Of a stretch of 64,000 nucleotides of DNA, positions 7,807 through 17,512 are shown piece by piece (position 1 is the first letter of the stretch; every line of letters starts with the position of its first letter). The position numbers and the translations under genes are program-made. The notes beneath the pieces were generated by a model. It was not told where the DNA came from and did no database searches. It saw only the letters and a program-made list of their open reading frames with translations. This stretch comes from Microbacterium candidum. Its GTDB lineage: Bacteria; Actinomycetota; Actinomycetes; Actinomycetales; Microbacteriaceae. The stretch spans positions 124,001 through 188,000 of the forward strand of contig NZ_JASXSZ010000004.1 in assembly GCF_030315975.1 (NCBI RefSeq). The letters run 5' to 3'.

Positions 7807-9573
7807 ATGTCTGGGGATCAGACCGGGTTCGAGGCGCTGGCTGCGCGTCCATATGCCGACGTCCTGATCGTCGGCGGCGGCGTCAACGGGATCGCGGCCT
7901 TCCGCGATCTGGCGCTGCAGGGCGTCGACGTCGCACTCGTCGAGCGCGCCGACTTCGTCAGCGGCGCATCCGCGGCCTCGTCGCACATGATCCACGGCGG
8001 CATCCGGTACCTCGAGAACGGCGAGTTCCGGCTCGTCCACGAGGCGGTCACCGAGCGCAACGCGCTGCTGCGGACCGCCCCGCACTTCGTGCGTCCGCTC
8101 CAGACGACGATCCCCATCTTCTCGACGTTCTCCGGCATCGTCGGCGCCCCGCTGCGGTTCCTGCGCCACGGCGCCGGAAAGCCCGCGGAGCGTGGCGCGA
8201 TCCTCATCAAGATCGGCCTCGTGATCTACGACTCCTTCTCGCGCGGCGGCATCGTGCGCCCGACCGGCGTCGTCCCGCGGCACGCGTTCCACGGCCGTAC
8301 CCGGTCGCTGCGCACGCTCCCCGAGCTGAACCCCGACGTGAAGTACACGGCGACCTACTGGGACGCCTCCCTCCATGACCCGGAGCGACTCGCGCTCGAC
8401 CTTCTCCGCGACGGCGTCACCGCCGGCGCACGTTCGCAGACCGGCTCCCGTGCCCGCGCCGCGAACTACACCTCAGCCGTCTCCGTGAAGGACGGCAAGG
8501 TGATCCTGCGCGACGCCGAGACGGGGGAGGAGACCGGCTTCGCGGCATCCGTCGTCGTCAACGCGTCGGGCCCGTGGACCGACCTCACGAACGACGTTCT
8601 CGGCTCGCCGTCGCGCTTCATGGGTGGCACGAAGGGCTCGCACATCGTCCTCCACCACCCGCGGCTCCTCGCGGCGACCGGCGGGCGCGAGCTGTTCTTC
8701 GAGCACTCCGACGGTCGCATCGTGCTCATCTATCCGCTGAAGGGCCGCGTGCTCGTCGGCACGACCGATCTCGACCACGACATGGCTGACCCGATCGTGT
8801 GCACCGAGGATGAGGTCGACTACTTCCTCGACCTCATCTCCCACGTGCTTCCCGGCATCCCCGTCGACCGCTCCGAGATCGTGTACCGGTTCGCCGGCGT
8901 GCGCCCGCTGCCGCGCCACGACGACGTGTCACCGGGCTTCGTCTCGCGCGACTACCGCATCGAGCAGGCGCCGCTCTCGGGGGCGGAGGACACGACGGTC
9001 CTGAGTCTCGTGGGCGGAAAGTGGACGACCTTCCGCGCATCGGCGGAGCATCTCGCCGACCGCGTGCTCGCGGTCCTCACGCTGCCGCGGCTGCGGTCCA
9101 CGAAGGGCCTGCCGATCGGCGGAGGGCGCGGGTATCCGACGACCGAGCGCACGCGCCGGCAGTGGATCGCCGGCCACCCGGCCGTTCCCGCCGCACGCGC
9201 GTCGGTGCTGCTCGACCGCTACGGCACCGTCGCCGCCGACGTCATCGCGGCGATCGCCGCCGACGCGGCCGATGCACCTCTCGTCGCGGCCCCCGCCTAC
9301 TCGACCGGCGAGCTGCGCCACCTCGCGCGCACCGAGCAGGTCATGCACCTGGACGACGTCCTCATGCGCCGCACGAGCCTCGCCTTCACGGGGGGCGCGT
9401 CGCCCGAGGCGGCACGGGAGATCGCGGAGGCGATCGCCCCCGTGCTCGGATGGGATGCGGCGCGCATCTCACACGAGGTCGAACGGGGTCTCGCAAAGGT
9501 CCACGCGTTCGTCCCCGCCCCCGCGCCGGACGTCATCCCCGAGGTGCCGCGGTCCCATCCCGCGGGTCGCTGA
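7807..9573 (+). CDS. glpD: Glycerol-3-phosphate dehydrogenase, FAD-dependent
   Basis: GlpD oxidises glycerol 3-phosphate to dihydroxyacetone phosphate at the membrane and passes electrons to the quinone pool. The 588-residue length is normal. The N-terminal dinucleotide fold is DVLIVGGGVNGIAAFRDLAL, followed by GASAASSHMIHGGIRYLE, a GlpD-family motif that contacts FAD and substrate. Later landmarks are GTKGSHIVL, VGTTDLDHD and VGGKWTTFRASAE, and a helical C-terminal domain closes the protein. glpK follows on the same strand. The last codons (HPAGR and stop) overlap a dispersed repeat. Confidence 0.94.
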   Translation: MSGDQTGFEALAARPYADVLIVGGGVNGIAAFRDLALQGVDVALVERADFVSGASAASSHMIHGGIRYLENGEFRLVHEAVTERNALLRTAPHFVRPLQTTIPIFSTFSGIVGAPLRFLRHGAGKPAERGAILIKIGLVIYDSFSRGGIVRPTGVVPRHAFHGRTRSLRTLPELNPDVKYTATYWDASLHDPERLALDLLRDGVTAGARSQTGSRARAANYTSAVSVKDGKVILRDAETGEETGFAASVVVNASGPWTDLTNDVLGSPSRFMGGTKGSHIVLHHPRLLAATGGRELFFEHSDGRIVLIYPLKGRVLVGTTDLDHDMADPIVCTEDEVDYFLDLISHVLPGIPVDRSEIVYRFAGVRPLPRHDDVSPGFVSRDYRIEQAPLSGAEDTTVLSLVGGKWTTFRASAEHLADRVLAVLTLPRLRSTKGLPIGGGRGYPTTERTRRQWIAGHPAVPAARASVLLDRYGTVAADVIAAIAADAADAPLVAAPAYSTGELRHLARTEQVMHLDDVLMRRTSLAFTGGASPEAAREIAEAIAPVLGWDAARISHEVERGLAKVHAFVPAPAPDVIPEVPRSHPAGR

Positions 9574-9647
9574 GCGGCGAGCCGATCTCGGGACGTCACT
9601 GCGTTTCGTCTCGGTCGCCGGCGCTCCCTCGCTCAAGGAGCCGCGGG
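9559..9647. repeat. Inverted repeat after glpD, divergent member of a dispersed family
   Basis: CCCGCGGGTCGCTGAGCG (from 9559) is partly mirrored by CGCTCA-n5-CCGCGGG ending at 9647, with GCGTTTCGTCTCGG inside. The opening CCCGCGGGTCG(C/T)TGAGCG recurs after glpK at 11258. It probably terminates glpD transcription; the left arm includes the glpD stop codon. Confidence 0.6.
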
Positions 9648-9699
9648 ACTGATGCGGGTCGTGGCTGCACTCCTCGCCAGACGAGGCGCGCGTACCCGA

Positions 9700-9705
9700 T
9701 AGCCT
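9700..9705 (+). promoter_or_regulatory. Candidate -10 TAGCCT for glpK
   Basis: TAGCCT lies 41 nt before the GTG at 9747. It would give a leader of about 35 nt with the AAGGGGG ribosome-binding site in it, unlike the leaderless promoters elsewhere in the window. Confidence 0.4.
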
Positions 9706-9746
9706 GACGGGACCGCGGGGATGCGGCATCCATTCAAGGGGGCACA

Positions 9747-11243
9747 GTGGCCGAGCATGTGATGGCGATCGATCACGGAACGACGTCCACGCGGGCGATC
9801 GTCTTCGACCGACAGGGGGAGATCGTCTCGACGGCGCAGCGGGAGCACGCGCAGATCTTCCCGCACGCAGGATGGGTGGAGCACGACCCCGTCGAGGTGT
9901 GGACCAACACGCAGTGGGTCGTCGCGCACGCGCTCTCGCGGGCCAAGCTCAATGCGGCCGACATCTCGGGCATCGGCGTCACGAACCAGCGCGAGACCGC
10001 CGTCGTGTGGGACCGCCGCACCGGCCGACCCGTCTACAACGCGGTCGTGTGGCAGGACACGCGCACGCAGGAGCGCCTCGACGCCCTCGCCGGGCATGCG
10101 CCGCGCATCACCGAGGTGACGGGTCTCCCGCTCACGTCGTACTTCTCGGCGTCGAAGCTCGCGTGGATCCTCGAGAACGTCCCCGGCGCTCGCGAGGCCG
10201 CCGAGGCGGGCGACATCCTGTTCGGCACCCCCGACACGTGGATCGTGTGGAACCTCACGGGCGGCCCGTCGGGCGGGGAGCACGTCACCGACGTCACGAA
10301 CGCGAGCCGCACGCTGCTCATGGATCTCGTGACCCTCGACTGGTCCGACGAGATGCTCGCGATCTGGGGCATCCCGCGTGCGATGCTCCCCGCCATCCGC
10401 TCGTCGTCCGAGGTGGTCGGCCATGCACAGCTGCCGCCGGTCGTCGCGGGAGTCCCCGTCGCCGGCATCCTCGGAGACCAGCAGGCCGCCGCGTTCGGGC
10501 AAGCCGCGTTCGACGCCGGGCAGACGAAGAACACGTACGGCACCGGCAACTTCCTCCTCGTGAACACCGGCACCGAGATCGTCCGGTCGACGCACGGACT
10601 CATCTCGACGGTTGCATATCGGTGCGGGACGGATGCTGCGGTCTACGCGCTCGAGGGGTCGATCGCCGTGACGGGCTCGCTCGTGCAGTGGCTGCGCGAC
10701 AACCTCGGCATCATCCAGACGTCGCAGGAGGTGCAGACGCTCGCCGAGACGGTCGAGGACAACGGAGGCGCGTACTTCGTCCCGGCGTTCTCCGGCCTGT
10801 TCGCCCCGTATTGGCGCCCCGACGCGCGCGGCGCCCTCGTGGGTCTCACGCGTTACGTCACCAAGGCGCACATCGCGCGCGCCGCGCTCGAGTCGACGGC
10901 GTTCCAGACACGCGACGTGCTCGGTGCGGTCATCGCGGACACGGGACGCGAGCTCGCGGAGCTCCGCGTCGACGGCGGGATGACGCACAACGACCTGCTT
11001 GTGCAGTTCCAGGCCGACATCCTCGGCATCCCGGTCGTCCGTCCCACGGTCGTGGAGACGACGGCCCTCGGCGCCGCGTACGCGGCCGGCCTCGCGACGG
11101 GGCTGTGGGGCGGTTTCGACGATCTGCGCGCCCACTGGAAGGAGGATCGCCGGTTCGAACCCGCGATGCCCGCCGAGGAGCGCGAGGAGCGCTACCGCAC
11201 ATGGCAGAAGGCCGTGCAGAAGTCCCTCGACTGGGTCGAGTGA
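9747..11243 (+). CDS. glpK: Glycerol kinase
   Basis: GlpK phosphorylates glycerol to sn-glycerol 3-phosphate, the substrate of the upstream GlpD. The 498-residue protein begins with the FGGY-kinase phosphate loop ([15 protein letters not shown]). It contains [15 protein letters not shown], the glycerol-binding [19 protein letters not shown], and the ATP-site sequence [13 protein letters not shown] followed by NTYGTGNF. The C-terminal domain has [15 protein letters not shown]. The GTG start at 9747 has AAGGGGG about 5 nt upstream. No glpF-type facilitator is adjacent, so glycerol entry must be encoded elsewhere or be passive. Confidence 0.97.
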   Translation: MAEHVMAIDHGTTSTRAIVFDRQGEIVSTAQREHAQIFPHAGWVEHDPVEVWTNTQWVVAHALSRAKLNAADISGIGVTNQRETAVVWDRRTGRPVYNAVVWQDTRTQERLDALAGHAPRITEVTGLPLTSYFSASKLAWILENVPGAREAAEAGDILFGTPDTWIVWNLTGGPSGGEHVTDVTNASRTLLMDLVTLDWSDEMLAIWGIPRAMLPAIRSSSEVVGHAQLPPVVAGVPVAGILGDQQAAAFGQAAFDAGQTKNTYGTGNFLLVNTGTEIVRSTHGLISTVAYRCGTDAAVYALEGSIAVTGSLVQWLRDNLGIIQTSQEVQTLAETVEDNGGAYFVPAFSGLFAPYWRPDARGALVGLTRYVTKAHIARAALESTAFQTRDVLGAVIADTGRELAELRVDGGMTHNDLLVQFQADILGIPVVRPTVVETTALGAAYAAGLATGLWGGFDDLRAHWKEDRRFEPAMPAEEREERYRTWQKAVQKSLDWVE

Positions 11244-11257
11244 GTCCGCGCATCGCT

Positions 11258-11295
11258 CCCGCGGGTCGTTGAGCGAGCGAAGCGAGTCGAAACGC
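11258..11295. repeat. Dispersed repeat (GTCGTTGAGCGAGCGAAGCG family) after glpK
   Basis: CCCGCGGGTCGTTGAGCGAG followed by CGAAGCGAGTCGAAACGC fills the short gap between glpK and the convergent GNAT gene. The same core occurs at 41221-41253 and, in divergent form, at 9559-9647. Confidence 0.75.
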
Positions 11296-11303
11296 GGTGA
11301 GGG

Positions 11304-11840
11304 TCAGGCCCTGTCCACCCGGAACAGGGCGCAGGTCGCGTTGTAGTACGCGTCGGTCAGGCCCTGATCGCGCATGCCGATGCGCCGTGCGACGGCCTGG
11401 GACGCGGTGTTGTCGGGGTTGGTGACGGCGAGCACGTGGTCGAGCCCCGCGCCGAACGCGTACTCGAGCACGCGGGATGCGGCTTCGCTCGCGATGCCCC
11501 GGCCCCACGCATCCGGATGCAGATGCCAGCCGATCTCGGTCTCACCCGACGGCTCGAGCGGTTCGGATGGTCCGGATGCGGGGAGCCCCTTCAAGAGAGC
11601 AGTCCCGAAGCGCTCACCGGTGGTGCGGTCGGCGATGAGCCAGATGCCGTCCGGATCGGGCTCCGCGAACGCCGCGTAGCGCTCCACCCGCTCGACGGCC
11701 TCGTCGCGGGAGGCCATCACCCGCGGCACGCGCCCGATGTAGCGCTGCACCTCCCACCGCGAGTACATGTCGAGCACGAAGTCGACGTCGTCCAGGGCGA
11801 AGCGGCGCAGGAGCAGCCGCGGAGTCTCCAGGTCGATCAC
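11304..11840 (-). CDS. GNAT family N-acetyltransferase (RimJ/RimL-like)
   Basis: A 178-residue acetyl-CoA-dependent acetyltransferase of the family that modifies ribosomal protein N-termini or small amines. It opens with ETPRLLLRRFALDDVDFV, typical of the RimJ/RimL branch. The acetyl-CoA motif is in EIGWHLHPDAWGRGIASEA (GRGIASEA matches the Q/RxxGxG/A consensus). It ends with the usual TNPDNTASQAVARRIGM segment. The GTG start overlaps the stop of the upstream glycosylase gene by four bases. The substrate is not predictable. Confidence 0.85.
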   Translation of the reverse strand: MIDLETPRLLLRRFALDDVDFVLDMYSRWEVQRYIGRVPRVMASRDEAVERVERYAAFAEPDPDGIWLIADRTTGERFGTALLKGLPASGPSEPLEPSGETEIGWHLHPDAWGRGIASEAASRVLEYAFGAGLDHVLAVTNPDNTASQAVARRIGMRDQGLTDAYYNATCALFRVDRA

Positions 11841-12697
11841 TTCAGGAGCCTCGACAGCCGCCGATCGGCGAGGATCTTCCCGCCGGTCTGGCACGTCGCG
11901 CAGTATTCGAGGCTGTTGTCCGCGAAGAAGACGCTTCGCACGCTGTCGCCGCATACCGGGCAGGTCTCGCCGCGCCGGCCGTGCACCTGCATCCCTCGCC
12001 GCTTGGCGTCCTTGAGGTCCGCCGGGGGCTTGCCGGCGGCCTCGGCCACCGCATCCGTCAGCGTCGCGATCGTCGCCGCGTAGAGCCGGTCCACGTCCTC
12101 CTCGGTGAGGGAGGACGCCAATGCGTACGGCGACATCTTCGCGGCGTGCAGGATCTCATCGGAGTACGCGTTGCCGATGCCCGCGATGATCGACTGATCG
12201 CGCAGCACGCCCTTGATCTGCGTGCGGCGGCCCGCCAGCATCCCGGCGAGCACGTCGCTGCTGAACGACGGGTCGAGCGGATCGGGGCCGAGCCGGGCCA
12301 CGCCTGGGACATCGGATGCCTCGCGCACGACATAGAAGGCGAGGGACTTCTTCGTCCCCGCCTCGGTGAGGTCGAACCCCGAGCCGTCGGACAGCGCGAC
12401 GCGCAGCGCGATGGGAGTGCGGCCGGGTTTGATGATCGTCGTCGGCAGCTGGTCGTACCACCGCAGCCAGCCGGCCTTCGCGAGGTGGAACACGAGGTGC
12501 GGCCCCGTCGTCGCGACGTCGAGGAACTTGCCGTGCCGCGAGACGCCCGTGATCTCGGTGTCCTTGAGGCTGTCGATCGGCGGGTCGTACGTCTTCAGTG
12601 CGGCGATGTTCGCGACCATGGCCCGTGTGATGCGCAGACCGGTCGTTCGGCCCGCCAGGAAGTCGACGAGCCCCTGCACCTCCGGCATCTCGGGCAT
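11837..12697 (-). CDS. Fpg/Nei-family DNA glycosylase / AP lyase
   Basis: A base-excision repair enzyme that removes oxidised bases and cleaves the abasic site. The ATG at 12697 gives MPEMPEV, placing the catalytic Pro2 and Glu3 required by the family; an in-frame upstream extension would bury them. The protein has 286 residues. Its C-terminal half carries the helix-two-turn-helix IIAGIGNAYSDEILH and a C-x2-C-x16-C-x2-C zinc finger (CPVCG and CATCQ). Whether it favours 8-oxoguanine (MutM) or pyrimidines (Nei) cannot be decided here. It starts a two-gene unit with the GNAT enzyme. Confidence 0.93.
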   Translation of the reverse strand: MPEMPEVQGLVDFLAGRTTGLRITRAMVANIAALKTYDPPIDSLKDTEITGVSRHGKFLDVATTGPHLVFHLAKAGWLRWYDQLPTTIIKPGRTPIALRVALSDGSGFDLTEAGTKKSLAFYVVREASDVPGVARLGPDPLDPSFSSDVLAGMLAGRRTQIKGVLRDQSIIAGIGNAYSDEILHAAKMSPYALASSLTEEDVDRLYAATIATLTDAVAEAAGKPPADLKDAKRRGMQVHGRRGETCPVCGDSVRSVFFADNSLEYCATCQTGGKILADRRLSRLLK

Positions 12698-12703
12698 GCG
12701 CCC

Positions 12704-12709
12704 ATCCTG
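12704..12709 (-). promoter_or_regulatory. Weak -10-like CAGGAT upstream of the glycosylase gene
   Basis: CAGGAT ends 6 nt before the ATG at 12697, the spacing of the other leaderless promoters, but the first base departs from TANNNT. Confidence 0.3.
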
Positions 12710-12797
12710 GCACGCCCCGCCGACGTCGTGGAGCGCGGACCTCTGCTGGCCGGGATCGACAAGGCGCTCTCCGCCAGGGGGGGCTCCCTTGAACCGG

Positions 12798-12829
12798 AAC
12801 GGCCCGTCCTCTTCGGAGGGCGGGCCGTT
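12798..12829. terminator. Terminator hairpin after trpS
   Basis: AACGGCCCG pairs with CGGGCCGTT, and the inner TCCTC/GGAGG pairs extend the stem around a short loop. It lies about 40 nt beyond the trpS stop on the minus strand. There is no U-tract, as is common in high-GC actinobacteria. Confidence 0.75.
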
Positions 12830-12869
12830 TCGTGGTGGATCGGATGCGGGGTCCGAGACGGGACTGGTC

Positions 12870-13883
<1,014 letters not shown>

Positions 13884-13886
<3 letters not shown>

Positions 13887-14741
13887 TTCGGGCGTTCCGA
13901 GCGAATAATCCGCGATGACCGGCGCGTGGTCGCTCCACCGGGTGTCCCACGACGGCGCGCGGTCGATGCGGTAGTCGGTCACGCGCTCGGCGAGATCCGG
14001 AGTGGCCACGTGGTAGTCGATGCGCCACCCCGTGTCGTTGTCGAATGCACGGCCCATCATCGACCACCACGTGTACGGCCCGTCGACCTCGCCGTGGAAG
14101 CGGCGGCCGACATCGATCCAGCCTTGACCGCGGCCGCGCGAGCCGTCGACGCCGGTCACGATCGTGCCGGTCGCCCCGAACAGGCGGTCGAAGTAGCCGC
14201 GCTCACGCGGCAGGAACCCGGCGCGCTTGACGTTGCCCTTCCAGTTGCGGATGTCGAGTTCCCGGTGCCCGACGTTGAGGTCGCCCATGACGACAGCGAG
14301 CGGCGCTTCGGCGCGCAGCTGCCGCATCCGCTTCTCCATCGCGTTCAGGAAGTCCCACTTCTGCTCCTGCTTGGGCGTCTCGGCCTCGCCCGAGGGGACA
14401 TACGCGCTCACGACGGTGACGGTCTCACCGTCGACCGCGAAGTCGGTCTCGAGCCAGCGGCCGGACGCATCGAGCCGCTTCGGCCCCTCGAGCCCGCGGC
14501 GCACGTCGACGGGTTCGTCACGACTGACGATCGCGACGCCGGCGCGGCCCTTCGCGAGAGCCTCGTCGCCGACGATGCGCCACCCCGGCAGCGACTCGGC
14601 GAGCTGCTCGGCGGTGGCCCGCACCTCCTGCAGCGCCATGATGTCGACATCGGCCAGATCGAGCCACTCGATCATGCCCTTGCGGGTCGCGGCGCGGATG
14701 CCGTTGACGTTGATGGAGGCGATGCGTACGCGGCGGGGCAT
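13884..14741 (-). CDS. xthA: Exodeoxyribonuclease III / AP endonuclease
   Basis: A 285-residue Mg-dependent nuclease of the exonuclease-endonuclease-phosphatase superfamily, acting on abasic sites and 3' ends in base-excision repair. Motifs are IASINVNGIRAA, IMALQEVRA (metal-binding Glu), MGDLNVGHRELD, TWWS and the terminal WSDHAPV (catalytic Asp-His). The ATG at 14741 is chosen over an in-frame extension because it gives the family N-terminus and has a -10-like TAGGCT 7 nt upstream. It could cooperate with the nearby Fpg/Nei glycosylase. Confidence 0.94.
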
Positions 14742-14748
14742 ACGTCCG

Positions 14749-14754
14749 AGCCTA
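14749..14754 (-). promoter_or_regulatory. -10 TAGGCT of xthA, overlapping the LssY_C gene stop codon
   Basis: TAGGCT ends 7 nt before the xthA ATG. Its TAG is the stop codon of the upstream LssY_C gene. Confidence 0.6.
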
Positions 14755-16164
14755 ATGACGCCTCCCGACATCCCGAGTCTTCGGGCGGCTCAGGCGCAGA
14801 TACCGGATGCGCCTCGTCCATGTGCTCGCCGGAGCGGAGGAGAGGGCGAGCAGCACCAGGATGTCCAGCGGCAGCCCGAGGATGTTCGTGTGCAGGATCA
14901 CCTGCTGACCGCCGTTGGCGAAGTCGACGGCCGCGGCGATCACGGCGAGTGCGCTGATGGTCATCGCGAGGATGCGCGCCCAGTTGCTGCCGCGGTAGAC
15001 GAGCACGATGACGGCCAGCTGCACGATGATGCCGACGGCGATGACGACCATGGTCCAGAACGCGATCGCCTGGACGATCGCGTCGGTTGTCGCGGGATCG
15101 ATGTCCTCGATGTCGACCTCGAGCGAGTGCACGAAGGAGGTCCAGTGCATCGCGGTGTTCACGACGAAGACGATCCCCGCGATCGCGCGGAGGGCGAGCA
15201 GGGCGACGCCGAGGGTGATCGAGACCGGCCGCCGGTCGGCTGCCTCCTCCACGACGTCGGCGGATGCGGCGAACTCGGCACGGGCCGGCAGCGCGCGGAG
15301 GTCCACGACGGGGAGGTGCCCGTCGGTGACGATCGAGTCTCCGCCCCCGTTGCGCGCGTGATATCCGGTGGAGAAGTCGCGGATGACGTCCACCCGTGCC
15401 GTCCCGCTGTCACCGGCGAGCGAGCTGACGACGTGGTCGCGCTCGATGTCGGTGTTGGCGTCGATCTTGTGGGTCACCTGCAGCGTGAACAGCGAGAAGC
15501 CGACCGCCCGGTCGAACGTTCCGGCCCCCAGCCAGTCCGCCTCCCCGCCGCCGGGGAGCCGCCATCCCTCCGGGCACTTCCAGAACCGGACGTGGTGGCG
15601 CTTGGCGGGGTTGCCCGCGACCTCCTGCTGGTACGCGAGGTCCTGCTGGCGGTTGAAGAGGAGGAGGGGGCTCACCGGCGCCTCGTCGTAGCTGCGGCGC
15701 ATGACCGTCGCCGTGACGATCTTCCAGCTGGTGCGGCCCGTGACGGGGTCGGCCAAGGTCCATCCGGCATCCGCCATCGCGGTCTGGAGCTGCGACTGGC
15801 TGCCGAGGACCGCGAGGTTGATCGGGTCTCCGAGGAGTCCGTCGCTCGTGCGTGCGCGTCCGATGAAGTAGTTCGGCACGTAGATGCGGGTGAGGATGCG
15901 GTGCAGCCTCGGCAGCACGAGGTAGGCCAGCAGCCCCCAGAACAGGATGAAGAAGAGGATGAAGAACCAGCCGACGTCGAAGCTCTCGGTCGCGAGCAGC
16001 CACGCGAGCCAGATCGCGGCGAGCGTCGCGAGCAGGAAGTAGACGAAGTCGACGATCTCGCCCCGGCGCACATGCAGCCTTCGCGCCGGGCGCTTGCCCG
16101 GCTCGACGACGGCGCCGGTGTCGACTCCGGCTGCGTCGTCCCGTCCGTCCCCCGCGGCGGTCAT
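14752..16164 (-). CDS. LssY C-terminal-domain membrane protein
   Basis: A 470-residue membrane protein. Two hydrophobic segments lie near residues 40-85 and about four more lie at 310-460. Between them is a soluble domain recognisable as LssY_C: GDPINLAVLGSQSQL, an AGWTLADP block, PVSPLLLFNRQQDLAYQ, and KRHHVRFWKCPEGW. LssY was named in Legionella next to a type I secretion locus; its biochemical role is unknown. The N-terminal 30 residues are acidic and probably cytosolic. A TAGCAT hexamer 6 nt upstream supports the start. Confidence 0.8.
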   Translation of the reverse strand: MTAAGDGRDDAAGVDTGAVVEPGKRPARRLHVRRGEIVDFVYFLLATLAAIWLAWLLATESFDVGWFFILFFILFWGLLAYLVLPRLHRILTRIYVPNYFIGRARTSDGLLGDPINLAVLGSQSQLQTAMADAGWTLADPVTGRTSWKIVTATVMRRSYDEAPVSPLLLFNRQQDLAYQQEVAGNPAKRHHVRFWKCPEGWRLPGGGEADWLGAGTFDRAVGFSLFTLQVTHKIDANTDIERDHVVSSLAGDSGTARVDVIRDFSTGYHARNGGGDSIVTDGHLPVVDLRALPARAEFAASADVVEEAADRRPVSITLGVALLALRAIAGIVFVVNTAMHWTSFVHSLEVDIEDIDPATTDAIVQAIAFWTMVVIAVGIIVQLAVIVLVYRGSNWARILAMTISALAVIAAAVDFANGGQQVILHTNILGLPLDILVLLALSSAPASTWTRRIRYLRLSRPKTRDVGRRH

Positions 16165-16170
16165 GCCGCC

Positions 16171-16176
16171 ATGCTA
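16171..16176 (-). promoter_or_regulatory. -10 TAGCAT of the LssY_C gene, overlapping the YihY stop codon
   Basis: TAGCAT ends 6 nt before the ATG at 16164. Its TAG is the stop codon of the YihY/BrkB gene. Confidence 0.6.
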
Positions 16177-17499
16177 CGACGTGTGGGACGCGCCCGGTGG
16201 GTGATTCTCTGGCGAGGCCGCGGGGTGGCTCCCATCCAGAGCGGCCGCGAAGAAGCCCTTGTGCGGAGCCGGCTCAGGCGCGGCATCCTCCACCTGCTGC
16301 AGCTCGTTGCGTGCCTCCTGCACCGCGCGATCGGCGCTCCACCGGCGATACCAGGGCGCGCTGGCCTGCGCCTCCTCGGCGGTCCGCAGCCGCACCTGCG
16401 CCGCGAGCAACAGCGCCTTGTGCTCTTCCGCGAGGCGCTGGGCCTCGGTGACCGGCAGCAGGGCGACATGGCGGTCGCGCGCCGCGATGGCGATCCAGGA
16501 TGCCGCGACCAGGAGCACGATCCCGATCAGCCGGAACCACAGGAGCAGCACGATCGCGACCGCGAATGTGGCGAGAAGCGGATTGGACGGCGTGTAGCTG
16601 AGGAAGAGTCCGAAGCCGAGCTGCAGCACCGTTGTCGCTCCCGCCCCGAGAAGGGCGCCCGGGAAGATGCGCTGCCACGTGAGCTTCGTGCCGGTGAGGA
16701 AGCGGAACAGGCCCGCCAGAAGCGCCGTGTTCACGACGTACACCGCGAGCACGGTCACGAGTCGGATGGTCAGAAGCGACGCCTTCGAGCTCGCCCCCAG
16801 CCCGACCAGGTCGAACACGAACTGGAGCGCCCACGTGCCGAGGGTGATGAGCACCGTGCCCAGGAGGAGCCCGACGCCGAAGACGATGGCGGCGACGAGG
16901 TCGAGGGCCTTCAGAGCGAAGTAGTTGCGGCGGTCCGGAGGGATGCCGAAGACGCCGCGCACCGATCGCCGCGCGTAGGAGATGGCGCTGATCGCTGTCC
17001 ACACGAAGGTGCCGAGGGCGATGAGTCCTGTGATGCTGAGGGCGCCGCTGTTCCTGCTCGCGATGTCTTGCACCGCCTCGGGGGTGATGACGCCGCCGGT
17101 CTCGGCGATGAGGCCGGGGATGTAGTTGTTGATGATCTTCGACAGCTGCTGCACCGCATCGGGATCCCCGCCGAGCCACAGACCGGCGATCGCGAACGCG
17201 ACGTAGATCCCGGCGAAGCCGGCGAACAGCGACTGGTAGCTGACGCCCGCCGCGAGGATGAACCCGTCGTGCCGCAGGAAGTTCCGCCACACCCGCACCG
17301 GGAACCAGGCGAGCGTGCGCTGCGTGATGGCCGTCGCGCGCGCGATCGGCTCGTCGAGCCGCTGTCGCAGCGTCTCCTGGCGCTCCTCGAAGCGGTCCCG
17401 GAGATCCTGTTCGTCGCGCGCGGCCTTGGCCGCGGCGCTGCGCGACGACCGCGCGCTCGCGGACTCGGCGCCGCCGGCTTCAGGATCGGGACGGCTCAC
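16174..17499 (-). CDS. YihY/virulence-factor BrkB family membrane protein
   Basis: A 441-residue protein with a charged, probably helical N-terminus (about 1-60), six membrane segments between residues 75 and 345, and a long cytosolic C-terminal tail rich in Ala, Glu and Gln (about 350-441). The family pattern is visible in DGFILAAGVSYQSLFAGF, LGTFVWTAISAISYARR and WQRIFPGALLGAGATTVLQ. The molecular function is unsettled: the family was once misassigned as RNase BN, and BrkB was linked to serum resistance. The long C-terminal tail is larger than in the E. coli member. Confidence 0.88.
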   Translation of the reverse strand: MSRPDPEAGGAESASARSSRSAAAKAARDEQDLRDRFEERQETLRQRLDEPIARATAITQRTLAWFPVRVWRNFLRHDGFILAAGVSYQSLFAGFAGIYVAFAIAGLWLGGDPDAVQQLSKIINNYIPGLIAETGGVITPEAVQDIASRNSGALSITGLIALGTFVWTAISAISYARRSVRGVFGIPPDRRNYFALKALDLVAAIVFGVGLLLGTVLITLGTWALQFVFDLVGLGASSKASLLTIRLVTVLAVYVVNTALLAGLFRFLTGTKLTWQRIFPGALLGAGATTVLQLGFGLFLSYTPSNPLLATFAVAIVLLLWFRLIGIVLLVAASWIAIAARDRHVALLPVTEAQRLAEEHKALLLAAQVRLRTAEEAQASAPWYRRWSADRAVQEARNELQQVEDAAPEPAPHKGFFAAALDGSHPAASPENHPPGASHTS

Positions 17500-17506
17500 G
17501 CGGTCC

Positions 17507-17512
17507 AGATTA
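17507..17512 (-). promoter_or_regulatory. -10 TAATCT of the YihY gene, overlapping the MFS stop codon
   Basis: TAATCT ends 7 nt before the GTG at 17499. Its TAA is the stop codon of the MFS transporter gene. Confidence 0.6.
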